Part shown: positions 45,238 to 55,800 of the stretch, in pieces
Position numbering within the stretch: the stretch's first letter is position 1
Layout of the letters: each line of letters begins with the position of its first letter
Source of the DNA: Gemmatimonadaceae bacterium
Lineage (GTDB): Bacteria > Gemmatimonadota > Gemmatimonadetes > Gemmatimonadales > Gemmatimonadaceae
NCBI GenBank assembly: GCA_035633115.1
Contig: DASQFN010000102.1
Location: forward strand, 62,001 to 126,000
Direction: 5' to 3'
Length of the DNA stretch: 64,000 nt
Program-made: the position numbers and the translations under genes
Notes under the pieces: model-generated
Databases searched by the model: none
Told to the model about the DNA's origin: nothing
What the model saw: the letters and a program-made list of their open reading frames with translations, nothing else

Positions 45238-46185
45238 ATGCCCGACAAGAAGATCATCGCCGTCGCTGGCGCCACCGGACAACAGGGCGGCGGTCTCGTC
45301 CGCGCAATACTGAGCGACAGGAGCGGCGAGTTCACCGCCCGCGCAATCACCCGCGATCCGGCCTCCGAGAAAGCGCGAGCTCTCGCTGAGCTCGGCGCCG
45401 AGGTCGTTCAAGCGAACCTTCACTACGAGGAAAGCGTCCTGAATGCGTTCGAGGGCGCTTATGGCGCCTACTGTGTCACTTTTTTCTGGGAGCACATGTC
45501 CCCGGAAAAGGAGTTTGTCGAAGCGCGGAATCTCGCGAGCGCCGCGGGCAAGGCGGGCCTGAAGCATGTCGTGTGGTCGACGCTGGAGGATACACGAGAG
45601 TCGATTCCTCTCGACGACGATCGCATGCCGACCCTGAGCGGCACCTACAAGGTTCCCCACTTCGACGTGAAGGCAGAGGGCGACGCATTGTTTCGCGAGT
45701 CGGGAGTCCCGACGACGTACCTGCTGGCTTCGTTCTACTGGGAGAATCTCCTCGCGCCAGGAAGCGGCCCCCAGCCCGACGAGGAAGGCAACCTCGTACT
45801 CTCGCTCCCAATGGGTGACAAGAAGCTCGCCGGTATCGCAGCCGAAGACATCGGCAAGTGCGCCCTCGGAATGTTCAAGCGAGGCCCCGAGCTCGCCGGA
45901 AAGACAATCGGCCTTGCCGGCGAACAGCTCACAGGCGAGGAAATGGCGCAGAAGTACTCGAAACTTCTGGGGCGTCCGGTGCGCTACAACGCGGTGCCGT
46001 TTGACGTTTTCCGCGGACTTGGCTTTCCCGCCGCACAGGAGCTCGGCAACATGTTCCAGTTCTACACTGAGTTTGCCGAGGATGTGGGAAGGACGCGCGA
46101 TGTCGCCGTTTCACGCGAGCTGAATCCGGAGCTTCAGGACTTCGAAGAGTGGCTCTCGCGTAGCAGGGCAAAGATTTCCGCCTAA
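45238..46185 (+). CDS. NmrA-family NAD(P)-binding protein
   Basis: 315 residues starting 9 bases after AAAGGAG. It has the N-terminal loop IIAVAGATGQQGGGLVRAIL, AITRDPASEKARALAELGAE, and TYLLASFYWENLL with GIAAEDIGKCALGMF, as in NmrA/HSCARG-like redox-sensing proteins and related reductases. TATATAAAGG upstream may include a -10 region. It is possibly a stress or detoxification enzyme. Confidence 0.85.
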   Translation: MPDKKIIAVAGATGQQGGGLVRAILSDRSGEFTARAITRDPASEKARALAELGAEVVQANLHYEESVLNAFEGAYGAYCVTFFWEHMSPEKEFVEARNLASAAGKAGLKHVVWSTLEDTRESIPLDDDRMPTLSGTYKVPHFDVKAEGDALFRESGVPTTYLLASFYWENLLAPGSGPQPDEEGNLVLSLPMGDKKLAGIAAEDIGKCALGMFKRGPELAGKTIGLAGEQLTGEEMAQKYSKLLGRPVRYNAVPFDVFRGLGFPAAQELGNMFQFYTEFAEDVGRTRDVAVSRELNPELQDFEEWLSRSRAKISA

Positions 46186-46254
46186 GCCGCGGCCTGCCGG
46201 AGATCGGTTCGGCGTAAACAGGCTATTCCACGCTGCCGTAATCAGGATTGGGGA

Positions 46255-46482
46255 GTGAAGTTCGCCGTAGTGATCGTACAGCCCCAGCTCATTCGATCGC
46301 CACTCGAAGCCACAAAGGCACAGATTGCTTTCGCGCCGGCATTTCCCGGAGTGCCAATCGTTCTGATGGCTCAGGATTCCACTGGCGCCCCGTTCTTTCA
46401 TGGACGAAAGGATCTGGTCGCGCTGGTCCATGACATCCAGCTCGACGCGATCCAGCGGCAGGAGTACAGCTACGGCAGGTAA
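46255..46482 (+). CDS. Hypothetical protein (75 aa)
   Basis: Starts at GTG 46255 after GGGGA. It reads IAFAPAFPGVPIVLMAQDST then GAPFFHGRKDLVALVHDIQL. It is compact and probably alpha/beta, with no family recognised. It lies in the clean, higher G+C block. Confidence 0.5.
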   Translation: MKFAVVIVQPQLIRSPLEATKAQIAFAPAFPGVPIVLMAQDSTGAPFFHGRKDLVALVHDIQLDAIQRQEYSYGR

Positions 46483-46591
46483 GGCGACGAGGCGATTCGC
46501 TTACGCCTGCGTGATTCTGCGCTCACGACAGTCTTTCCTCACGGTGAAATTGCTGGATCCAATCGCGCCGTTCACCGCAAGGGAGGTCATC

Positions 46592-46879
46592 ATGCCCCAG
46601 ACTGAAATCGCCTCACAATCCATTGACCCCATCGTCGAGCAGCTCGATCGCTTTCGGCAGCGCGCGACGTACGGCGCGGTGGCCGCTGTGCTGAACCGTT
46701 CGCCGCGCAACCTCATGTCGGGGAGAACGAGAAGTCAGCAGGACTCGTGGATCGTGAGCAACAAGGACGGTCTGCCGACGGGTTACGAGCCCGAGCAGAT
46801 TCACCCCGAGATCGAGTCCCGCGAGGTGATTCTCCGCTCCGGTGAGGAGCTCGAGCGTTGGCTCAGCAATCCCAGCTAG
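46592..46879 (+). CDS. Small conserved-looking hypothetical protein (95 aa)
   Basis: The ATG at 46592 follows GGGAGG. An N-terminal helix-turn-helix-like stretch (QLDRFRQRATYGAVAAVLNR) is followed by SPRNLMSGRTRSQQDSWIVS and GLPTGYEPEQIHPEI. The start in the longer open frame upstream is not supported. A DNA-binding role is only suggested by the first helices. Confidence 0.6.
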   Translation: MPQTEIASQSIDPIVEQLDRFRQRATYGAVAAVLNRSPRNLMSGRTRSQQDSWIVSNKDGLPTGYEPEQIHPEIESREVILRSGEELERWLSNPS

Positions 46880-46906
46880 CCACCACGGTGGGGTTAGGTT
46901 TCCGGT

Positions 46907-47386
46907 GTGACCGACTTCCATCGCGTATGGTCGCCTGAGCGCCCACACACTCTCGTAGTCGCCTGCTCCGATGGCCGGCTGCAGGAAGAGATCGACGATT
47001 TTCTCCATCAGCAGCTTGGCTTGTCAGGCTTCGACCGATTCTATGTACCGGGCGGCGGCGGCGCCCTCGCGTCGGCCGGGCGAGACTTCCTCCGCGCGAG
47101 CCAGCTGCGACGCGAGTGCGCCTATCTGGTGGAGCTGCACGAAATCTCTCGAGTGATCCTGCTGTTTCATGGCCCTTCAGCGGGCGGGCCGGCGCACGCG
47201 GCGTGTGCCGACTACAAAAGGAAGATGCCCGGGGCATCGCCGGCCCTGCTCAACGAGCAGCAGGAACGCGACGCGGTCGAGCTCAAACAACACCGCGCGG
47301 AGTGGGCCGGAAAAGCAGAGGTGGAGGCGTATCGGTGTGAGATCGACGAGTCGCACCATATCGCCTTCGTGGAATTAGCGGATTAG
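46907..47386 (+). CDS. Beta-carbonic-anhydrase-like protein
   Basis: 159 residues. TLVVACSDGRLQEEIDDFL contains the C-x-D-x-R zinc/active-site motif, YVPGGGGALAS follows, and LLFHGPSAGGPAHAACADYK supplies a His and a Cys with a longer spacing than the usual H-x-x-C. It belongs to the beta-CA superfamily, but the altered second ligand region means catalysis is uncertain. Confidence 0.7.
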   Translation: MTDFHRVWSPERPHTLVVACSDGRLQEEIDDFLHQQLGLSGFDRFYVPGGGGALASAGRDFLRASQLRRECAYLVELHEISRVILLFHGPSAGGPAHAACADYKRKMPGASPALLNEQQERDAVELKQHRAEWAGKAEVEAYRCEIDESHHIAFVELAD

Positions 47387-47634
47387 ACAGATCGAACGGA
47401 TCGAACGGATTAGGCACGAACGGATCAGACAGGTCGCGGTCAACGGGCAACAGCCATCGCGCAACCCGAGCTCATGAAGGCGAATCGCCAGCGCGAAGCC
47501 AAGCCAAAGGAATTAATGCGGATAGCGTCGCTGTAGCGTACGCGAGCCCGTACTCTTACCGGGAGCCCCTGCGATCTGTTCGCGCGGCACCAACTGCGGA
47601 TAGCAGCACGGCGGGCATTGCGGCGATTCTACGC

Positions 47635-49083
47635 ATGTTCTCAGGCATGTACGGCGCCGCTCAAGAATACGAACTCCAGTCGCTGGGCCGCCAAATAGCT
47701 CGCGACGATGAGGTCAGCGCGGCGCCTGACGACCAGCGACAGCGGCCACGAATGAAGAACGCGGTCAGAAGAAGCGGTGTCGCAAAAGTTACCGTGCTTC
47801 GTTCGACGCGGAGCGCACCGATCGTTGGCGAACACCTTGGCAGCTTCGCGGGGTTTTTAGGAAGAGCGTATAGGGAATACGACTATTACACAGGTATCTA
47901 CGATGGGCTTGAGTTCATTGCACGAAATTTTCTGTGTGATTCGACGACGAATGATACCTGTGCGCGCGAACAGCATGAAATCCTAACAAAGAACGACATT
48001 CTAAAAACCGGGCCGCTGGGACGAGAAGTTCTCAAGTGGCATTGGCAACTCGAGTACGATCCAAATCCGCACAGGGCCGCCGCGCCCGATTCGCTAAGCG
48101 AGGATGCTCAGATTGCGGACCGACTTCGTCTGCTTACGACGATTCACAATGCGATGTTCCCGTTACGAAGCCGGCAGTTCGAGATACCGTGCGGCAAGCG
48201 ATTGCTTGAAGAGCAACTTTGCAAGACCGGGTTGGACAAGGTCGTCGACGCGATACGAAATGACCCGAAGAGCATTCTTGCCGCTCGCCGGCTAAGCGAT
48301 TGGTGCAAGGCGCACCAGAAAGAAAGTGCAGCCGGCGAGTGCACGGTGGATCCACAATTCATGGCGTTTCTTGAACATCCGGTTAAGGAGTTAAACCGCG
48401 CTGCAGTCAGAGTTCTATCCAATCTGTGGGACGCGGAAAACATGGCAAAGGAGCAAACCGGTGCGTCGGACTATTCTGCCTGGGTTGAATTTGCGTCCGC
48501 GTATTATCGGTCGACGGACTACAGTTACCGCCGAGGCCTGGAATTCAATCCCTCGTCGGCGATGCGCGACAGCCGGACCAGCAGTGCCAAGGTTCTGACA
48601 TGGGTGAATTATGCTCTTCCGAACGAATTACTCCTGTTTGGAGTGTATCCAGGGGATCCACGGAAACTTGAGCGAACGAGTGACGACAAGCGACGGGTAA
48701 ACACCATTCTGCTTGCTTGGCAGCCGGTGGTTTGGTTCGCGGGCAAAGGGGGATCGATTCGGACACGCGTTGAGGTGTTTCGCGGCCGTTTCGCTGCACC
48801 ATCTGACGAAGGAGTCTGGGCTGCCGCGCCTGGGGTAACATTAAGGACCTACGAAAAAATGCCTTGGTTATTTACATCCTTCGAAATCGGCGGACTGTAT
48901 ACTCGTCACATTTTTTCCGAAGTGACGCCAATAGGCGCCGGCAGGAGGATGCAATGGACGGCTACGCTTCGCGGCGTTAATGACCGCATCGTCATATCAT
49001 ATCGCTGGGCAAAGGGCCGTCCGTATACTCTCGCGTTTGGGGTTAGCGACGTGAATGGGCTCGCGTATTGGATACTTCGGTAG
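47635..49083 (+). pseudogene. C-terminal part of a large patatin-like/outer-membrane protein
   Basis: 482 residues from ATG 47635, but the frame is open and coding-like back to before 47460 (YASPYSYREPLRSV), so the 5' part is missing. FLGRAYREYDYYTGIYDGLE resembles the region following the patatin domain in some large bacterial patatin proteins. The C-terminal third alternates beta strands (WTATLRGVNDRIVISYRWAK). No nucleophile elbow is present. It could instead be a stand-alone surface protein. Confidence 0.45.
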
Positions 49084-49106
49084 TGGGCGTGTTACCCTAA
49101 ATAACA

Positions 49107-49619
49107 ATGTTTGCTTTATGGATGCCGGCAGTCCTCGCCATTCTCAGTGCATCCGCAAGTGTACAAGACAGCTGTACAGGAACGCCGTTGGCAGAGAGTA
49201 TCAGGCTTCAATTCGCCGATGGGACCGTTGAGCGCCAAATAGACTCTCGGGTTCGACGGAACAGAACTGGTATCTATCTCGACAGTGGAGGCCAATACCG
49301 ATTCACGGCGCGAGGCAAATGGCAAGACGGGCAACGGATTCGTCCTACGACTGCCCGCGGCTTCGATTCGAATGTCGTGCCCTGGTACGGACGTCTGTTC
49401 ATGTTTTTGGGAGAGCCAATCCGACGATACCCCCGCGCCCGCTGGTTTGCACTCGTAGGTGAGCTATCGTCTCGTCCGCGGAAATTCTTCGTTATCGGCG
49501 ACAGCCTAGTTTGGACAGCGCCGACAACGGGTGAGCTTGTCGCGTTCGCAAACGACGTCAATTCGCATTATGGCAACAATCGGGGATGTATCGCCTTGGC
49601 CGCTAAGCGTATCCGGTGA
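49107..49619 (+). CDS. Secreted beta-sandwich (lectin-like) protein
   Basis: 170 residues. Signal peptide LWMPAVLAILSASASVQD. The body has GIYLDSGGQYRFTARGKW, WFALVGELSSRPRKFFVIG and LVAFANDVNSHYGNNRGCIA, the layout of PA-IL/LecA-like galactose-binding proteins (final N-D...Y-x-N-N-x-G). Metal/sugar binding is inferred from that motif only. Confidence 0.55.
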   Translation: MFALWMPAVLAILSASASVQDSCTGTPLAESIRLQFADGTVERQIDSRVRRNRTGIYLDSGGQYRFTARGKWQDGQRIRPTTARGFDSNVVPWYGRLFMFLGEPIRRYPRARWFALVGELSSRPRKFFVIGDSLVWTAPTTGELVAFANDVNSHYGNNRGCIALAAKRIR

Positions 49620-49821
49620 GCACCACTGACAACTAACGTCTGGCACAACGTCTTATGACTTCCGAATTCCACAGGCCGGCGTCAGAACGATTCGCACAGT
49701 ACTCGACGTCGCTCAGAGACATCGGCCGTCGTCATACCACGTGGCTTGATGGCAGCGCCGCGCGGCACTATGCCTACAAGTGGCATGAACACCGAAATCG
49801 ACTGACGAGAGGGGTCGCGCT

Positions 49822-50895
49822 ATGAGCAATCGGGCGGAGCCGAACAGCGTGAAACGTGCCTTAGCCATTGCCGAACAGGTCGTGATGACCCAAGGGAGCA
49901 TTTTTATTCGAGAGCTATTGCGTAACAAGAAGCGCGAGGGAAGCAAGGTAGCGATCGGCACCACAAAAGAAGAAATCTTGGACAATCTCGTCAAGGCGAT
50001 AAGAGACAACGTAGTTACCGCAGCGGATCTCGACGATTGGGTGGAGGAGATTGAGGGCTGGGGACGACAGCATGTTTACATGCACCGCGTAGGGCAGAGG
50101 ATCGTGGCGTCGCCGGCGCTAGAATCGCCCGCTCAACTCTTGTCAGCGCTGCGCGACTCGAAGATGGCTGCCACCTGGGGCAAGCGAACATCGCTGGATT
50201 TTCCAGACGAACTCGCAATCTCCCGGATCGACTTCGATGGTGATGTGCTCCAAGTTGGATGGCAGCAAAGATACGATCGATGGCAGCGTGAAAAGAGCCT
50301 CGATCCACCGCGCCAAACAATCGAGGGCGACGTGTACGAGTTCCGCGCGTACCGACAGGAACTCCTGCGCTCCGTGATGCGGTTTGTGCTATTCGTCAAG
50401 TCACGAAGGGCGGCGCTCTTCATCCAACTCCCTCTTGCCGATCCACGACACCAGGCTGCGCGAGATCTCGCAAAGGCGACCCTGGGCAAACTCATCTCTT
50501 GGGATGAGCTCAAGCCTCTCAGCATCTCGAAGGCGATCAAAGCAATTGATGAAATAGATTTGCGTGCTCCAACTTCGGGCAACGCCTTAGCCGGTCGAAT
50601 GCAGGCGCAAAACACGAGGTTTGGAGCTGGGGGCGCAACCGTTGAGTTCGACGCTGACCCAGCAATCGTTGCGTGGAAGAACATTGCGGCGGTTCGACAG
50701 GTTAGAAACGCCCTGCAGTTGAATTCTTTTACAGGCCACAGCGGCAAGTTCATAGTGGAACTTCGCTCGGGCACAGGCCTCAATCGAAGCGTGATAGTCT
50801 CGCTCGACGGACGGCAAAAGCGGCTGTATTTGTGGTCGCAGATGTCGGCCACTGAAGTCTGGCTTGTGCTCGACGAGGTCGTGAAGCACGGATGA
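49822..50895 (+). CDS. Hypothetical protein preceding an alpha/beta hydrolase
   Basis: 357 residues with no recognised domain. It has an N-terminal helical stretch (SVKRALAIAEQVVMTQGSIF, EEILDNLVKAIRDNVV), a central FAYRQELLRSVMRF-like region (codons for EFRAYRQELLRSVMRFVLFV) and a C-terminal strand-rich segment. The next gene's ATG overlaps its stop (ATGA), so it is translated with the hydrolase and may be a partner or immunity protein. No tandem element lies upstream. Confidence 0.6.
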   Translation: MSNRAEPNSVKRALAIAEQVVMTQGSIFIRELLRNKKREGSKVAIGTTKEEILDNLVKAIRDNVVTAADLDDWVEEIEGWGRQHVYMHRVGQRIVASPALESPAQLLSALRDSKMAATWGKRTSLDFPDELAISRIDFDGDVLQVGWQQRYDRWQREKSLDPPRQTIEGDVYEFRAYRQELLRSVMRFVLFVKSRRAALFIQLPLADPRHQAARDLAKATLGKLISWDELKPLSISKAIKAIDEIDLRAPTSGNALAGRMQAQNTRFGAGGATVEFDADPAIVAWKNIAAVRQVRNALQLNSFTGHSGKFIVELRSGTGLNRSVIVSLDGRQKRLYLWSQMSATEVWLVLDEVVKHG

Positions 50896-52040
50896 GCGAG
50901 TCGTTGCCATACTGGGCGCCGACGTTGGCGAAAGTTTTTTCAGACGACCTGATCAGAATGGTTCTTGCACTTCTAGCACAGGATGGACCTCTCCAGATCG
51001 ATGCCGAGGATCTGACAGCCGAAACGACAGCCTCCACGGTTGAGGCCGAGGCGCTCCTCAAAGAGTTAGCCAAGATTCACGTATTAGTGGAGCGCACGAC
51101 CCTCGTATGCGGTCAATGCAAAGAGCCAATTAATGAGGATACAAAAAGGATCGGCCGTTGCTCAACCTGCGAGACGTCCTTTGATGAGGTCTCTCCAGTC
51201 TTGAAGACTGTGTACTACCGATCTGGATCACGTTCCCGCGATGTACAATGGGTTGTCACGATCCACGGCATGAACACACGTGGTGGCTGGCAACAGGAGT
51301 TCGCGTGGCAGTTGGCGCAGGTCTACGGCTATTCCGTACCGGTCGCCGTTTACAAATATGGACGTATCGCCGTCAGCCCTCTCCTGCAGTTTCGACAATG
51401 GAAATACCGCGACCGGCTGATCGCCGAACTTCGGCGCCTCCAGCGGAAGCGTGCCGACCACATGCGAACTGGCCCACCGGACGTCATCGCTCACAGTTTC
51501 GGGACGTGGCTTCTTGCCCAAGCCCTTCTCAAAGATGAAAACCTTGTCGTCGGCAGAATCATCCTTACGGGCTCGATCGTCCGTCCCGACTTCAATTGGC
51601 GAGCCCTTATTGATGCAAGCCGCGTCGAAGCAGTACTCTGTCATAGTGGCGGGCGCGATAGATGGGTACGCGCGGCTCAATTTGGGATTCCTATGTCCGG
51701 CCCGTCCGGCCATCGAGGCTTTAACGATCGAACCTCGGTCGCACATGTGCACGAGCCGGAGTTCAGTCACAGCGATTTCTTCGACGAAAGAGATCTCAGC
51801 CGCAGTCTCAATGGAGTTTGGGCTTCGTTCCTTACTGTCCCTCAAGCAGAAATTGCGCTGCTGAACTCGCCGCCTGAGCAACGAGAATCGTGGCGACCGT
51901 CCCGCTTGCGAAACGCGACTCCATTCCTAAAAGTGGTTCTGCTCGGCATTGGCGGGATTCTCATCGGAGTCGTCATTGTCGCTTTGCTCTTGGGGGTTCG
52001 TGATTTGACCGGCTATTCGGTACATCTGATATCCCAGTGA
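50892..52040 (+). CDS. Alpha/beta hydrolase with N-terminal zinc-ribbon-like motif and C-terminal TM
   Basis: 382 residues. Residues 70-100 carry CGQC and CSTC (zinc-ribbon-like). The hydrolase core has WVVTIHGMNTRGGWQQEF and VIAHSFGTWLLAQALL (Ser in A-H-S-F-G) with YSVPVAVYKYG. One C-terminal membrane segment (FLKVVLLGIGGILIGVVIVA). The arrangement resembles the second hydrolase domain plus TM of the protein at 56018-57799. Probably a membrane-tethered lipase or esterase. Confidence 0.75.
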   Translation: MSESLPYWAPTLAKVFSDDLIRMVLALLAQDGPLQIDAEDLTAETTASTVEAEALLKELAKIHVLVERTTLVCGQCKEPINEDTKRIGRCSTCETSFDEVSPVLKTVYYRSGSRSRDVQWVVTIHGMNTRGGWQQEFAWQLAQVYGYSVPVAVYKYGRIAVSPLLQFRQWKYRDRLIAELRRLQRKRADHMRTGPPDVIAHSFGTWLLAQALLKDENLVVGRIILTGSIVRPDFNWRALIDASRVEAVLCHSGGRDRWVRAAQFGIPMSGPSGHRGFNDRTSVAHVHEPEFSHSDFFDERDLSRSLNGVWASFLTVPQAEIALLNSPPEQRESWRPSRLRNATPFLKVVLLGIGGILIGVVIVALLLGVRDLTGYSVHLISQ

Positions 52041-52106
52041 ACGGCGCTGGGAGACCAAGTGGTGCGCCAGTAAGTCTGACGCCCCAGTCACTGACTCGAA
52101 TTCATC

Positions 52107-52144
52107 GATAGAAAAACGACAGTTCACTGATAGAAATTCAGCAT
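52107..52144 (+). promoter_or_regulatory. Tandem half-site element L (upstream of the patatin operon)
   Basis: GATAGAAAAACGACAGTTC, then 22 bases later GATAGAAATTCAGCAT. It is about 200 bases before the first gene and oriented into it. It is a moderately degenerate copy. Confidence 0.6.
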
Positions 52145-52346
52145 ATCGCGAAGCTTCGTCGTTAGAGACCTTTATGACAGCGAGGCGAGCCAGTCCACCG
52201 TGGGTGTCCTTTGCGTCGAGAACTGAATGACCACGGCGAGTCGCTGCAAAGCTCCAAGTCACCGTACAACGTCTACTGGTGAAATGTTCTTAAGCCGAAG
52301 CGATTTATCTCACCGGCATTCGGCGTTTCCGCTAGCGGAGGGTGCG

Positions 52347-52853
52347 ATGAACGAGTCGAGCACTTCGTCGAAGATTGACAAGTCGGACGAGCGCAACGGA
52401 TCACCGACTCAACATCTTGAGCTCCGACGTGACCGAGAGAAGGCGGCCCCTACGGCGCCGACTCCGGAGATTGGAACACCCACGGTCTCGGAACAGCCCG
52501 CCGTTCCCGAGAAGTTGCGGCCACCCAACGCGATCTATCTGATCGAGCGCGAGGCCATCGAATTCCGCCGGCAATATTGGGAAGGCCGTTTCAAGTCCGA
52601 GAAGGCCCCACGCGACGCCGCGCTCGCGGCGCTCGATTCCAAAACTCTGCAGAGCGCGAGCGGCGACGCGGCACCGTCGCCAGAGTCGCGGGAAGCCGAA
52701 TCCGTGAATCGCAGTCGCGACCGTGATGTCTCGACCCGTGAACGACTCGCCAAGTACGACCGTCCGCCAGCGAGTAGCCAGAAAGAGACTGCTCACCCTT
52801 GGATACGTCAGGTCGGTTCGTGGGCCGGGTCACTCTTCCGCGGCGAGCACTAG
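52347..52853 (+). CDS. Hydrophilic hypothetical protein upstream of the patatin
   Basis: 168 residues from the ATG with GGAGG upstream. Longer frames start within the leader. It is rich in charged residues, Pro and Ser, probably largely disordered, with one ordered-looking stretch (NAIYLIEREAIEFRRQYWEG) and a C-terminal WIRQVGSWAGSLFRGEH. It ends 6 bases before the patatin gene, so it is co-transcribed. Possible chaperone or accessory factor. Confidence 0.6.
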   Translation: MNESSTSSKIDKSDERNGSPTQHLELRRDREKAAPTAPTPEIGTPTVSEQPAVPEKLRPPNAIYLIEREAIEFRRQYWEGRFKSEKAPRDAALAALDSKTLQSASGDAAPSPESREAESVNRSRDRDVSTRERLAKYDRPPASSQKETAHPWIRQVGSWAGSLFRGEH

Positions 52854-52859
52854 AACACA

Positions 52860-55800
52860 ATGGAGCGCGATCCGACAAAAAAAGAGTCTGAATGTCCCAC
52901 GCCGCCCACGCGTGTACCCGATGTGCACGACCTGGTCGGTCTCGCTCTCTCGGGAGGGGGGATCCGCTCCGCGTCATTCAACCTGGGCGTGCTGCAAGGG
53001 CTTGCCGACCGGAAGGTGCTTTGGATCTTCGACTACCTGTCGACGGTTTCAGGTGGTGGCTTCGTCGGTGCGTGGTGGAGCGCTTGGCTGTCTCGCGCCC
53101 AGCGCGAGCCCGGATCCATTTTTCCGGAAGCGGAGGAGCTTGAACCGGATCGACGCGAAGCCACCGCGCAGCTGTTGGAAGGGGTGGACCGCGAGACGGG
53201 CCTTTCTCGAACCGACACGACGCGGCGCGAGGCGGGCCGCCCCGAGGCATCCGTCATCGCAAAGCGTGGTGATCCGATTCATTTCCTCCGGATCTTCTCC
53301 AATTATCTCACCCCTAGAACAGGCGCGGCGAGCCCTGACACGTGGAGATTGATCAGCTGGTACACGCGGAGTCTGCTTTTCACGTGGGCCGCGCTCCTGC
53401 CGCTGTTCTGCGCGGCGGTACTGGTTGCGCAGGCGTTTTATCTCTCCAACCCACAAGCAGCGCGCGCCTTCGTTTGCCCGCTTTCCCCAGCCGCAGCAGA
53501 GGCCGCGCCGAAGCCCACCGCCTCGTCGGTCGGTCCGACGTCCGCTGAACCGCCTCACGCGTTCTGCCCGTCGGACGAGGCGTACATGCCCCATAGCGTT
53601 TCGCGGACCGCGCGCCTCGATTACCTAGCGAAGCCGTTTGTGCTTTTCCTCGCTGTGTGGCTCACGCTAGCGATGCTCTGGCTCGCGCACTCGTCGGCCC
53701 GGCCCCGCCTGGCGGTTGGCAGCATGGTACTCGTGTTGCTCCTGGGTTCGTTTGTCCTGCGGTTATTCCGTACGAGTTCGTCCAAAGAGTTTTCCTGGAG
53801 TGTCGCGCTCGTCGTCGGGGCCACGATAGCCTTCCATTTGGTTCAGTCGTGGCTCGCCTATCACAAAGCGCACAAGGCGGAAGGGGCCGAAGCCCGAGCG
53901 CCGGCCACGGCAGGGGATCATCGCGCGTGGCTCACGCGGCAGCAGGCACGCCTGCTCAAGGCCGGCACGTTCGTCTTTCTCTTCCTGTTGTTTGCCGGCT
54001 TTGCGCACGACATCCTCTGGTTCCTGTTCAGTGGCTCGGAGAGCGTCCTGATGACAGCCGTGAGGCGCGCGGCAGGATGGGGTGGACTGCTTTTGACGGT
54101 TGGCTCCGCTGCTTACGCTGTCATCAAGGCATCCCCCACCTCGATGCCTGGTAGTGCAAGGGAGCCGGGCAGGATCGGGCAGATTCTCGTTTCCATCGCG
54201 CCTCCTCTCGCGGTGATCGCATTGACGTTGGGATTCGGGATCGTATCGCACGAGCTCATCGTGAAGACAATGCGTCTTCCAAAGAACGTCCTCGTTTTGG
54301 CGAACGTTGTCGCATGGCTGGCACTACTCGAGGTTGTCTTCGCGTTGTTCGAGAGTTGGGACGATCCCGATTTAGCGCCAGACGAAAGCAAGGTCTCTAG
54401 GTGGTGGCGGCTCGTTCCCGAGCACATCAAGGGCGTCATTCTCCGGAAGCGGACCAAAGACACAGGAGATAAGACGCCTTGGTACTACTGGTTCTCGCCG
54501 CGCGGGTGGGCCCGTGTCGCAGCCGCTGCGGCAGTCGCCACAGTGTTTGGCCTTGCAACCAACCGCTCATGGAGCGATGTCTTGGCGGCGATGCGCGCGA
54601 GCCTCGTCACCCTTGGATCGATTGTTATTTCGATTGCCATTCTTGTTGCCGTAGTCGGTATCAGCTTGGCGCGGCGTAAGTCGAGAATTGCGTTGCGCAG
54701 CGCGCGGCCGGTGGTGCTGCTCGGAATCGCCTCAGCCGGTGCCGTCCTTTCGCTCTTGTCAAACGGCGGTATCGCCAACCGCGCACAGGACAATGCGATG
54801 CTCGCTGCGTTCCTTTGGATTGCGGTCCTGATTGGTGCGGTGGTTGGAATTGGGTGGCTAGCTGATCCGAACCTGCTTTCCATGCACGGATTCTACAAAG
54901 GGCGCTTGACTAGAGCCTACCTGGGAGCCTCGAACTCCGCACGCGACAATGAGAAAATCACCGAGGCCGCACCGGGAGATGACGTCAAGTTGAGCGATTT
55001 GTGGAATCACGCTCAGGGTGGGCCCTACCACTTGATCAACACGACGCTCAGTTTGGTCGGAGGATCCGACTTGGCGACGTCTCAACGCTCCGCCGAGAAC
55101 TTCATCATGTCGAAGTACCATTGCGGCTCGGCGCGCGTGGGATATCGGTGCACTTCCAAGTATATGTCGGGCCATCTGACGCTCGGCGCCGCCGCCGCAG
55201 TATCAGGTGCGGCTGTAAGCCCGACCATGGGTTCCAAGTCGCCGAGCGCCGCACTCTCGCTCCTGCTTTCCCTGATGAGTGTGAGACTGGGCTATTGGGC
55301 GCCGACGCCATCGGGCCGCCGATGGAATGAGCCGCACGCGCGGCTCTGGCCTTTCTACCTCCTCCGCGAAACGCTCGCGAATACCGGCCAGATTGGAACG
55401 TACTGTTATTTGACGGATGGCGGACACTTCGACAACACAGGCGTCTATGCGTTGGTTGAGCGTGGCTGCCGGTACATCGTGTGTTGCGACTGCGGCGCTG
55501 ATCCTGCATTGGGCTTTGACGACATTGGCGCTGCGATTCGGCGTTGCCGCATTGATTTCGGCACCGAGATCATGCTGGACATCGACAACTACGCGAAGCG
55601 GAAATCCCAGGATCGCTCGCGTCTACACTTCGTTAACGGTACGATCGTCTTCCAAGATGCCCACTTGAAACTGCTCGGCATCGAACCGACGGCAGAATCC
55701 AAGCGCGGGGTCATCCTGTGGATCAAGCCTGTTGTGCGGCCCGGTGACTCGGCAGACGTGCGTCAGTATAAACTTGAGTGCCCGGAGTTTCCACAGCAGT

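Noticed and set aside
47387-47440. GATCGAACG-type short repeats after the carbonic-anhydrase-like gene
   Set aside because: Low-complexity spacer without hairpin or coding potential.
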